From the NCBI RefSeq assembly GCF_020480685.1, contig NZ_JAJAFU010000006.1, positions 31,435 through 95,434 of the forward strand: a DNA stretch of 64,000 nt, written 5' to 3'. The position numbers and the translations under genes were made by a program. The DNA is from Deferrivibrio essentukiensis. GTDB taxonomy: Bacteria > Chrysiogenota > Deferribacteres > Deferribacterales > Deferrivibrionaceae. Under the pieces are notes generated by a model that worked only from the letters and a program-made list of their open reading frames with translations, searched no databases and was not told the DNA's origin. This document shows positions 57,410 to 64,000 of the stretch, piece by piece. Position 1 is the stretch's first letter. The number at the start of each line of letters is the position of its first letter.

Positions 57410-58195
57410 CTATAATCCTTTAAAGTTTGCTTTTCTTTTTTCCGTAAAGGCTGTCATCCCTTCTTTTTGATCTTCTGTGGCAAATAGATTTCCGAATAAT
57501 GTGCTTTCATATCGATATGAATCTTCAAGAGGCATATTTATCCCATTTAATATTGCATCTTTGGCCGATGATATTGCTATGGATGAGTTGGAAGCGATTT
57601 TTTCAGCAGTCTTAATGGCATTTTCCAAAAGCTCATCTTTTGAACTGAATACCTCATTAATTATATTAAGCTGTTTGGCTTTTTCGGCTGTAATCATATT
57701 ACCCGTAAAAATAAGTTCGCTAGCAATTTTTTCTCCAGTGATTCTTGAAAGGTTTTGTGTGCCTCCGAAACCAGGGATAATTCCAAGAGTTACTTCAGGA
57801 AAACCAAATTTTGCATTTTGGCTTGCGTAAATAATATCACATGCAAGTGCCATTTCAAAGCCTCCTCCAAGTGCGTATCCGTTAACAGCTGCGATTACAG
57901 GTTGTGACATTTTCCTTATTAATTTTAATATGTCGTGCCCTTTGCGAGAAAAATTGACAGCTTCTTGAACCGATAGATTTAACATCTCTTTTATATCTGC
58001 ACCAGCCACAAAGGCCTTCTCGCCATCACCTGTGACAATTATCACTTTGATTTCTTTGTTTATGCTTGCTTCGTATAGTGCACATTCAAGTTCATCAAGG
58101 ACTTTGCCATTAAGTGCATTAAGGGCATTAGGCCTTGAAATTGTCAAAGTCAAAATATTTTTATCTGTTTCAAGTTTAAGAAAGTCGTAATGCAT
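57410..58195 (-). CDS. Enoyl-CoA hydratase
   Basis: A 261-residue crotonase-fold hydratase. It has FVAGADIKEM, NGYALGGGFEMALACD and FPEVTLGIIPGFGGTQ, with both catalytic Glu positions. It hydrates the enoyl-CoA made by the adjacent dehydrogenase. The frame begins at 58258, but AAGGGGGAAAAT places the start at the ATG at 58195. It is the first gene of the seven-gene operon. Confidence 0.93.
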   Translation of the reverse strand: MHYDFLKLETDKNILTLTISRPNALNALNGKVLDELECALYEASINKEIKVIIVTGDGEKAFVAGADIKEMLNLSVQEAVNFSRKGHDILKLIRKMSQPVIAAVNGYALGGGFEMALACDIIYASQNAKFGFPEVTLGIIPGFGGTQNLSRITGEKIASELIFTGNMITAEKAKQLNIINEVFSSKDELLENAIKTAEKIASNSSIAISSAKDAILNGINMPLEDSYRYESTLFGNLFATEDQKEGMTAFTEKRKANFKGL

Positions 58196-58229
58196 ATTTT
58201 CCCCCTTATGAAATATTATCACATAAATT

Positions 58230-58258
58230 GAGATAAATCTTTTTAACGTAAATGTCAA
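58230..58258 (-). promoter_or_regulatory. Promoter with embedded candidate MerR site for the acyl-CoA oxidation operon
   Basis: On the minus strand TTGACA (58253-58258) is followed after 17 bases by a weak -10, TATCTC (58230-58235). The spacer contains TTTACGTTAA (58243-58252), closely matching a segment before the merR gene. A regulator site inside the spacer is the hallmark of MerR-family control. Confidence 0.5.
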
Positions 58259-58394
58259 GTATAATATAACAGTATATCGAAGTAATTGAATAAAAATTCA
58301 CTGTAACCAAAGGTATTTTTTTAACACTTTAATATTTATAGTTTATAATTGGTTGTGAAGGTGGAGTAACTTGTAAAAATATTGGTTAATTTTC

Positions 58395-58422
58395 TTGACA
58401 AAGAGAAAAAATACTATATAAA
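58395..58422 (+). promoter_or_regulatory. Promoter of the merR gene
   Basis: A perfect -35 TTGACA (58395-58400) and TATAAA (58417-58422) are separated by 16 bases, upstream of the MerR gene. Transcription would begin near 58429, leaving a leader that contains the candidate operator. Confidence 0.6.
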
Positions 58423-58437
58423 ATTGAATGGATGTAA

Positions 58438-58453
58438 TTAACGTTAAGGTAAA
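58438..58453. promoter_or_regulatory. Candidate MerR operator in the merR leader
   Basis: TTAACGTTAA (58438-58447) is a perfect 10-bp palindrome, overlapping TTAAGGTAAA (58444-58453). The latter differs by one base from TTAACGTAAA in the divergent operon's promoter spacer. The position just after the predicted start suggests autorepression. Confidence 0.45.
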
Positions 58454-58474
58454 GTAAAAAAAGGTGTTCTGATT

Positions 58475-58876
58475 ATGAAAATCGAAGGGAATGACTATTT
58501 TCAGATTGGTGAAGTAGCTACCATGCTTGGGGTGACAACCAGGACTATAAGGTATTATGAAGAGATTGGTCTTATGACCCACCCTAAGAGACTTGATGGC
58601 GGAATAAGAGTGTATGATAAGGATGATATTAAAAGATTGAAATTTATTCTTAAGTTAAAAGAGTTGGGAATTAGTTTAAAGGAGATGCAGGAATTGGCAG
58701 ATATTTATAAGGTGCATCAGACACCTGATAATATTATGCCAAAACTCGTAGAGATTTTGGATGCTCATATTTCTAAGATTGATGCCAAAATAGCCAAGCT
58801 AGCGTCATTAAGAAATGATATACTTGAGTATAAAGCAAAAGTAATAGAGGTAACAAAATTAAAATTTGGGGGCTAG
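58475..58876 (+). CDS. MerR family transcriptional regulator
   Basis: A 133-residue regulator. The N-terminal winged helix reads FQIGEVATMLGVTTRTIRYYEEIGLM; a dimerising coiled coil follows (about 85-125). No metal-binding cysteines are present, unlike metal-sensing MerR proteins. Divergent placement next to an acyl-CoA oxidation operon resembles regulators of fatty acid or branched-chain amino acid degradation. It is followed two bases later by the chalcone isomerase-like gene. Confidence 0.9.
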   Translation: MKIEGNDYFQIGEVATMLGVTTRTIRYYEEIGLMTHPKRLDGGIRVYDKDDIKRLKFILKLKELGISLKEMQELADIYKVHQTPDNIMPKLVEILDAHISKIDAKIAKLASLRNDILEYKAKVIEVTKLKFGG

Positions 58877-58878
58877 TT

Positions 58879-59421
58879 ATGAAAAGATTATTAGTATTTC
58901 TGTTTGTGTTGGCTATTTTGCCAATATCAGGTTTTTCTTTAACTGTTGAGGGTGTCAATATCCCTGATAGTTATAGTTTTAACGGAAAAGACCTGGTGTT
59001 AAATGGTACAGGTTTGAGGAAAAAGTTTTTTGTTAAGGTTTATGTTGGGGCTCTATATCTTGAAAATAAGACAAAAGATGTTGGGTCTGTCATGAGTATG
59101 GATTCCAAGGTTATTAAGATGCACTTTTTGTATAAAAAAGTGGGTGCCGAAAAGATGAGAGAGGCTTTTGTTGAAGGTTTTGAAGATAATGGGATAAAAG
59201 ATATTGACAGGTTTAGAGCTTTTATTGAGCTTTTTAATTTTGATGTGGTTAGCAGTGACGAGCTTGATTTGGTAATTATAGGTGATGCTTTAACGGTGCT
59301 ATATAACGGTAAAAATATAGGCGTTTTTAATGATAAGATGCTGGCAGAAGCCGTTTTGAAAGTGTACTTTGGAGACAAACCTGCGGATAATGGTTTGAAA
59401 GAAGGGATGCTGGGAAATTAA
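58879..59421 (+). CDS. Chalcone isomerase-like exported protein
   Basis: A 180-residue protein with a signal peptide (about 1-20) and a chalcone isomerase-like domain. Features: NGTGLRKKFFVKVYVGALYLE near the start of the domain and MREAFVEGFEDNG later. Bacterial members probably bind fatty acids or lipids and are not flavonoid enzymes. It lies two bases after merR, so it is cotranscribed, which fits the lipid context. Confidence 0.8.
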   Translation: MKRLLVFLFVLAILPISGFSLTVEGVNIPDSYSFNGKDLVLNGTGLRKKFFVKVYVGALYLENKTKDVGSVMSMDSKVIKMHFLYKKVGAEKMREAFVEGFEDNGIKDIDRFRAFIELFNFDVVSSDELDLVIIGDALTVLYNGKNIGVFNDKMLAEAVLKVYFGDKPADNGLKEGMLGN

Positions 59422-59429
59422 TATCGCTT

Positions 59430-59474
59430 AACTTGCTGAGGTGCGTAATTATTGTATCTTAGCAAGTTCTTTTT
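59430..59474 (+). terminator. Intrinsic terminator after the chalcone isomerase-like gene
   Basis: AACTTGCTGAG (59430-59440) pairs with CTTAGCAAGTT (59458-59468) with one G-T pair, a 17-base loop and a following CTTTTT tract. Confidence 0.7.
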
Positions 59475-59763
59475 AGATAAACTCTATATGATAGATTTAT
59501 TTCACAATATTTTTTGTATATTTTCAGATATGTATTTATTTGATATGATTATATGTGTAACTGATTAGTAATATAGATGATGAAAGTCAGATAATTGTAT
59601 AGTTGCAAATCTCCTTAATAAGAAATAAATTCAATGGTATCGTGAAAAAAAATGTATTTATTTGTCTAAATCACGTGAATAGTTAAAATTCAGCACAGTA
59701 AATCAGTATGAAATTGTATATTTAATTGCTAAGTAGAAAAAAAATTAATAAATTATGCTAAAG

Positions 59764-59917
59764 ATAATGAGCATACGTTAATTTAATTTCAAGTTAATCA
59801 AAAATTTTTTTAATGAAATAAATCAATTATAAGTGTTTTAGTATGTTTTATAACATTCTAATAAAGAACAATAAATAAATAATGAGCAAATGATTTAAAA
59901 ATACATTCAAGTTAATC
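59764..59917. repeat. Imperfect direct repeat, two units
   Basis: Unit one has ATAATGAGCA (59764-59773) and TTCAAGTTAATC (59788-59799). Unit two has the same words at 59879-59888 and 59906-59917. The words are 14 and 17 bases apart, and the units are about 115 bases apart. This may be a duplicated protein-binding site. Confidence 0.6.
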
Positions 59918-59940
59918 TAAACATATGTCAAAAAAAATAC

Positions 59941-60009
59941 TTGCATATGCTCATTATATTGTATATTGTGTGAGACATAAAGAGCATATGACATAAAGAT
60001 TGTATGCAA
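59941..60009 (+). promoter_or_regulatory. Bipartite regulatory element, copy 1, before the binding-protein gene
   Basis: TTGCATATGCTCA (59941-59953), GTATATTGT (59961-59969) and TTGTATGCAA (60000-60009) occur in this order. TTGCATA and TATGCAA are inverted. TTGCAT and TATATT could be -35 and -10 with 15-base spacing. An extra inverted GAGCATATG lies between the second and third blocks. The same three blocks recur before the reductase genes. Confidence 0.6.
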
Positions 60010-60056
60010 CTTTAATGCTTGGCCAGGCATGCAAATTTAAAGTTTGGAGGTATTTT

Positions 60057-60992
60057 ATGAGATCAAAATTTGTGATGCCATTAACTATTATTTTTCTGTT
60101 TGGAAGTGTATTAAATGGATTGGCAGTTGTGAAAATGTATGTTCCAGAGGTATTTAGGGGTGCATTTGCTGAGATTGCAAAAGAATATTCAGGTGGTCGT
60201 GTAGAAATTTTGTCAGATGAGTGCAGTGTAAATAGAGATATGGTTAATAAAAAGGAAACTGAATCAAAGCTTTTTTTGTTATCAGAAAGATTAGATAATG
60301 AGCATATGTTAGGTAAAGATAATGCAGAATATAGTTATTTAATATCATTTGCTTCAAGTCAGATGGTATTGGCTTATGCCAACAAAAGCAAATTTTCTTC
60401 AATAATAAATCAGGAAAATTGGCCATATTATCTAAGAAAAAAAGAGGTTTCTTTTGGTTTAGTCAATAACTTTAATAGAATATGCAATGTGAGACCACTG
60501 CTTGCTTTAAAGCTTGCAGCGTACAACTACTCACAGCCTGGACTTTATGATACTCTATATAACCATTCTGTAAAATTTGAAAGTTTTGATTCTATGGTTT
60601 CATCATTAAAAAATGGTGAAATAGATTACTTCATTACTTATAAATCATCTGCAATAGAGAATGGTTTAAAGTACATAGAGTTACCAAATATGGTAAGTCT
60701 TTCTGATGATTGTTTTCGTGAAAAATACAGAAAAACGTATGTCGATTTACCTCAGTCTGACGGGAGTTTAAAGAGGTTTTATGGGGACTGCATAAGCTTT
60801 ATGCTTGCTGTGAAAAAAGATGATTCCAAAAGTCAAGAAATTGCTGACTTTATAAGATTCGTTTTGAGCGATAATTCGAAAGCTGTTTTAGAGAAAAGAG
60901 GGTTTAATGTCAGTTACTCTCCTGAATTTAGAGGGAGGTTGCAATATCTTGATGGAAGCTTGAGAGGATTAGTTATGTATGCAGGATTTTAA
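60057..60992 (+). CDS. Periplasmic substrate-binding protein (ModA/WtpA- or PstS-like), orphan
   Basis: A 311-residue exported protein with a signal peptide (about 1-23). The body resembles type II periplasmic binding proteins for oxyanions: KMYVPEVFRGAFAEIAKEYS at the mature N-terminus, FASSQMVLAYANKSKF, LKNGEIDYFITYKSSAIENGL in the hinge region and ADFIRFVLSDNSKAVLEKRGF near the end. GGAGG (60046-60050) lies six bases before the ATG at 60057; the frame from 60000 is rejected. No permease or ATPase gene is nearby. It precedes a molybdenum enzyme, so it may bind molybdate, tungstate or the enzyme's substrate. Confidence 0.78.
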   Translation: MRSKFVMPLTIIFLFGSVLNGLAVVKMYVPEVFRGAFAEIAKEYSGGRVEILSDECSVNRDMVNKKETESKLFLLSERLDNEHMLGKDNAEYSYLISFASSQMVLAYANKSKFSSIINQENWPYYLRKKEVSFGLVNNFNRICNVRPLLALKLAAYNYSQPGLYDTLYNHSVKFESFDSMVSSLKNGEIDYFITYKSSAIENGLKYIELPNMVSLSDDCFREKYRKTYVDLPQSDGSLKRFYGDCISFMLAVKKDDSKSQEIADFIRFVLSDNSKAVLEKRGFNVSYSPEFRGRLQYLDGSLRGLVMYAGF

Positions 60993-60993
60993 C

Positions 60994-61029
60994 TTGCATA
61001 TGCTCAAAAAAAGTGTATATTGTATGCAA
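60994..61029 (+). promoter_or_regulatory. Bipartite regulatory element, copy 2, before the reductase genes
   Basis: TTGCATATGCTCA (60994-61006), GTATATTGT (61015-61023) and TTGTATGCAA (61020-61029, overlapping) repeat the blocks of copy 1. The element begins one base after the binding-protein stop codon. TTGCAT and TATATT are 16 bases apart here. Confidence 0.6.
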
Positions 61030-61106
61030 TTTTGGAATATTCGGACAATAGAATGTTAGATAAAATTTTGTAGCATAAGCTAATAAAACATAGGGAGGCT
61101 TTTTTT

Positions 61107-63431
61107 ATGAGTTTTTCAAATTTAAAGCTAAGCAGAAGGAAGTTTTTAGCAGCTTCCGGTGTTACTTTAGCAGCTGCATCAGTAGCAAACGGACTTGGCA
61201 CTATTAAAGCCGTTGCAAATGAGCATGCTGAAGGCAAGTCAAAGAGTTTAGGTCGCAAATTTGTTCCATCTTCCTGTGCTATGTGTGTCAACAAGTGTGG
61301 ACTCGTAGCAGAAGTAGTAAATGGAAAAATTAAAAAGCTTAATCCTAACCATAAGTTTTTTAAGAGTAGGTCAATGCTTTGTGCCAGAGGGAATGCTGGT
61401 GCTGAAGAGCCTTATAATCCCGACAGATTAAAAGCTCCTCTATTGAGAGTTGGAAAAAGAGGGGAAGGCCAATTTAAAGAGATTTCATGGGATGAGGCAT
61501 TTAAGATAGTTGCAAAGAATCTTGATGAAATCAAAAGAAAATATGAAAACAGGTCATCTGTCGTATTTTATTCAACTGAAGGATTCCAAGAAGAGTTTTT
61601 TCATTTCTTAGTCCAGTCTTATGGGTCTACAAACACTGTAAGGCACCCTACACTTTGTCTTGCTTCTGTTATTCAGGGTTGGTCATCTGTTTTTGGAACA
61701 TATCCAGATGCTGACATGTCTCAAGCTGAATTTGTAATTATGCTTGGAGCAAACAGAGCTGAGTCAATTGTTACTCCTGATACTATTGACTTCCAAAAAA
61801 ATAGACCGAAAGGGCAACAAATTGTTTATGTTGATCCAAGATATACTTTCACTGCCACAAAGGCTGATAAGTGGTACCCAATCAAGCCTGGTACTGACTT
61901 AGCTTTTATCTTAGCAATAACAAATGTTATAGTTGAAGAGGGACTTTACGATAAAGAATTTGTTGAAAAGTTTACATACGGTTTTGATAAACTCAAAGAG
62001 CATATAAAGCCTTATACTCCGGAATGGGCTGAAAAAGAGTGTGAGATTCCAGCCAGTGAAATTAGGTGGACAGCTCATCAATTTGCCAAATATGCCCCAA
62101 GAAGTCTTGTTTACCCAGGCAGAAGAACATCTTGGTATGTAAACGATACATATATGAGAAGAGCTTGTGGGATATTAACTGCAATAGTTGGCAGTTGGGA
62201 TGTTCCTGGAGGTATTGTTCCGAAAAGTTCTATCCCTTTAGCAAAACATGACCCTGTATTTCCTTTCTTTGAAATGGCAGAGGGTAGATTGGATGCAAAA
62301 ATAGGCTCATTGGACAGCATCCTTCCAAAAGATGAAAGGACTGCTGCTGGGCTTCCGACAGACTCCTGTACATTCCTTGGGGAAAAAGATGGTAGCTGGA
62401 TAACATTTAGAGAAGCTGCTTTAAAAGGGAATGTATATCCTATAAAAGGGATGATTACATATAAACAAAACCCTGTTGAGTCTGCACCTAATAGAGCTAA
62501 GACTCTGAAAATGATGGAGCAGATGGACTTTATTTGCACAATTGATATTCAGATGTCTGAAACAGCTTGGTATTCTGACCTTGTTTTGCCTGAGTCAACA
62601 TATCTTGAAAGATGGGACCCTTGCCATTCTTTATCAGGTATTTGGCCGATTGTTACGTTCAGACAGCCTGTAATCGAACCACTTTTTAATACAAAATCAA
62701 TGCATGAGATTGCTGCAGGTATTGTGAATGAAATGTTAAAAATCCCAACTCTTTGGGATGATGCTGACCCTGCTGATGTAGAGGATTTTAAAGCTACATT
62801 AGTTGAAGAGATATTAAATCAACCTATGGAAGAATTTATTAAACATCAGTTATCAAAATATCCAGGAGCATTTGAACAGATAAAAAAAGAAGGAGTTTTC
62901 TACCTATCAGATAAGCCTCAATACGGCAAAATGAGAAAAGATAATACGAGGTTTAAGACAAAGTCAGGTAAGATAGAGCTATATAACTTAAAGTATGAGG
63001 AAAAAGGATTAGACCCACTACCTGTTTATAGAAGACCATCACAACCGGAGCCAGGAAAATATAGATTTATACTTGGAAGACATGCTTGGAATACTCATGC
63101 CGGTACTCAAAATAATGGCTATCTACATCAGATAGAAAAAGAAAACATCCTTTGGATTAATACTAAAGAGGCACTAAGGTTAGGTATCAAAAACGGTGAT
63201 TACGTTATTGTCAAAAGTAAGGTTGGTGAGCAGAAGGTCAAGGCTTATGTGACTGAGAAGATAAGGCCTGACTGTGTATTTTACTCTCACGGTTTTGGCA
63301 GAATTTCAAAAGGATTATCCCTTGTTTACAATAAAGGTGCATCTCAAGCTGCAATTTTGGAAGATAAGATTGAGCCAATTTCAGGAAATGCTGCAATGCA
63401 CGAAACCTTTGTTGAAATAAAAAAGGCGTAA
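61107..63431 (+). CDS. Molybdopterin oxidoreductase catalytic subunit, Psr/Phs/Arr class
   Basis: A 774-residue bis-MGD enzyme of the DMSO reductase superfamily exported by Tat (SRRKFLAASGV at residues 10-20). A [4Fe-4S] site follows (CAMCVNKCG, then LCARG). The probable metal ligand is the Cys in RHPTLCLAS near residue 190. The C-terminal MGD-binding domain shows ILGRHAWNTHAGTQNNGY. Size and accessory subunit fit polysulfide or thiosulfate reductases; respiratory arsenate reductases are related but usually longer. The substrate is therefore not settled. GGGAGG precedes the ATG. Confidence 0.92.
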   Translation: MSFSNLKLSRRKFLAASGVTLAAASVANGLGTIKAVANEHAEGKSKSLGRKFVPSSCAMCVNKCGLVAEVVNGKIKKLNPNHKFFKSRSMLCARGNAGAEEPYNPDRLKAPLLRVGKRGEGQFKEISWDEAFKIVAKNLDEIKRKYENRSSVVFYSTEGFQEEFFHFLVQSYGSTNTVRHPTLCLASVIQGWSSVFGTYPDADMSQAEFVIMLGANRAESIVTPDTIDFQKNRPKGQQIVYVDPRYTFTATKADKWYPIKPGTDLAFILAITNVIVEEGLYDKEFVEKFTYGFDKLKEHIKPYTPEWAEKECEIPASEIRWTAHQFAKYAPRSLVYPGRRTSWYVNDTYMRRACGILTAIVGSWDVPGGIVPKSSIPLAKHDPVFPFFEMAEGRLDAKIGSLDSILPKDERTAAGLPTDSCTFLGEKDGSWITFREAALKGNVYPIKGMITYKQNPVESAPNRAKTLKMMEQMDFICTIDIQMSETAWYSDLVLPESTYLERWDPCHSLSGIWPIVTFRQPVIEPLFNTKSMHEIAAGIVNEMLKIPTLWDDADPADVEDFKATLVEEILNQPMEEFIKHQLSKYPGAFEQIKKEGVFYLSDKPQYGKMRKDNTRFKTKSGKIELYNLKYEEKGLDPLPVYRRPSQPEPGKYRFILGRHAWNTHAGTQNNGYLHQIEKENILWINTKEALRLGIKNGDYVIVKSKVGEQKVKAYVTEKIRPDCVFYSHGFGRISKGLSLVYNKGASQAAILEDKIEPISGNAAMHETFVEIKKA

Positions 63432-63441
63432 GGAGTAGAAA

Positions 63442-63999
63442 ATGAATGAGAAAAGATATGCCATTGTTTTAGATACAAAAAAATGTTTGAACTGTAAGGC
63501 ATGTACTGTTGCTTGTAGGGTAGAGAATGAAGTACCTCACGAGGATGGTGCTTATAGGATATGGGTTACAGCCCTTGAATTACAAGGAAAATTTCCTGAC
63601 TTACATCAAGATTTTGAGCCGTCTCAGTGTCAACATTGCCAAAATACACCTTGTGAGAGTGTTTGCCCTACTCGTGCTACTTACAAGACTCCTGAAGGGG
63701 TGGTTTTGGTTGATTATGATAAATGTATTTTATGTAAGGCATGTATGACTGCTTGTCCATATGATGCAAGATTTGTTCATGAACACCATAAGGCAATTGA
63801 TAAGTGTACTTTCTGTTATCACAGATTGCCGGAAGGAAGGGAGCCTGCCTGTGTGGAAACTTGTCCTACAAAAGTTAGAGTGTTTGGTGACTTAAATGAT
63901 CCAAACAGCCAGGTAAGCAAGCTTTTGGACACTAATAGGTATTACCGTCTTAAAGAAGACAGAAATACCAATCCAAGACTCTATTATATAATTAAGTAA
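63442..63999 (+). CDS. Four-cluster Fe-S electron transfer subunit (PsrB/PhsB/DmsB-like)
   Basis: A 185-residue ferredoxin-like subunit with four Cys motifs: CLNCKACTVAC, CQHCQNTPCESVCP, CILCKACMTACP and CTFCYHRLPEGREPACVETCP. It passes electrons from a membrane quinol-oxidising subunit to the catalytic protein encoded 10 bases upstream. It has no signal peptide and would be co-exported with its Tat-borne partner. It ends one base before the window edge, and an NrfD/PsrC-type membrane subunit is expected just downstream. Confidence 0.95.
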   Translation: MNEKRYAIVLDTKKCLNCKACTVACRVENEVPHEDGAYRIWVTALELQGKFPDLHQDFEPSQCQHCQNTPCESVCPTRATYKTPEGVVLVDYDKCILCKACMTACPYDARFVHEHHKAIDKCTFCYHRLPEGREPACVETCPTKVRVFGDLNDPNSQVSKLLDTNRYYRLKEDRNTNPRLYYIIK

Positions 64000-64000
64000 G

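Larger units (their letters stand above)
59422..60056. other. 635-base AT-rich intergenic region with repeats
   Basis: This is the longest stretch without a gene. It begins with the terminator of the chalcone isomerase-like gene and is then very AT-rich. It holds an imperfect direct repeat (described separately), several GAGCATATG-like words in both orientations, and the promoter-proximal element before the binding-protein gene. A 26-codon frame near 59489 lacks a ribosome-binding site. No tRNA or riboswitch fold was recognised; a small RNA cannot be excluded. Confidence 0.6.

Noticed and set aside
59489..59569. A 26-codon frame in the AT-rich region
   Set aside because: No ribosome-binding site, low-complexity composition and no homologue recognised.

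Overview
The window is chromosomal DNA from a low-GC, AT-rich Gram-negative bacterium. An LptF/LptG pair shows an LPS-type outer membrane. The gene mix suggests the phylum Deferribacterota (Deferribacter/Calditerrivibrio-like): a split archaeal-type glutamate synthase, a DHH-CBS-CCA tRNA nucleotidyltransferase, an ETF / membrane Fe-S acyl-CoA oxidation operon and a Psr/Phs-type molybdopterin reductase. The taxonomic placement is inference from gene content, not from a database match. Almost all DNA is coding, genes are packed in operons with ATGA-type overlaps, and GTG and TTG starts are common. No CRISPR array, insertion sequence, prophage or plasmid backbone was seen.

Layout. 0-5.1 kb: three-gene glutamate synthase operon ending in a bidirectional terminator. 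5.1-13.1 kb: PHP phosphoesterase, an orphan PAS histidine kinase, then a minus-strand run metH, patatin-like lipase, tRNA-Arg, flavodoxin/ferredoxin protein, Nudix hydrolase and a separately promoted tRNA-Leu. 13.3-21.9 kb: a compact plus-strand housekeeping string (Xer recombinase, CCA enzyme, phoH, ybeY, a lipid kinase/phosphatase fusion, CorC-like protein, era, recO). 21.9-29.3 kb: mostly minus strand (diguanylate cyclase, lysS, leuB, lptG, lptF, three small envelope or unknown proteins), with a plus-strand phosphoesterase. 29.4-39.7 kb: secreted PDZ-TPR-CHAT protein, pyruvate kinase, typA, Ste24-like protease, HMA-CDF transporter, a tiny membrane protein with a probable ATT start, DUF1499 and an HD-GYP protein. 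39.8-45.1 kb: two acyl-CoA synthetases, their GntR/FCD regulator, and corA. 45.1-51.3 kb: birA divergent from a complete biotin operon (bioA-D-B-F-esterase-bioC) with a recognisable BirA operator. 51.3-58.2 kb: a seven-gene acyl-CoA oxidation operon (enoyl-CoA hydratase, acyl-CoA dehydrogenase, membrane Fe-S oxidoreductase, EtfB, EtfA, SCP2 protein, FMN oxidoreductase) divergent from a MerR regulator. 59.4-64 kb: a long AT-rich intergenic region with repeats, a periplasmic binding protein, and the catalytic and Fe-S subunits of a Psr/Phs/Arr-class reductase.

How the parts connect. The biotin operon produces pimelate by the BioC route and is read from a promoter overlapping the BirA operator. 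The two acyl-CoA synthetases and the dehydrogenase/hydratase/ETF operon together describe fatty or organic acid activation and oxidation, with electrons passing from ETF through the membrane Fe-S protein to quinone. The terminal molybdoenzyme is a plausible anaerobic electron sink. The most unusual signals are a bipartite repeat placed before both the binding-protein gene and the reductase genes, an uncharacterised esterase at the BioH/BioG position, an apparent ATT-initiated small membrane protein, a tRNA whose first base is the last base of a stop codon, and the secreted caspase-like CHAT protein.
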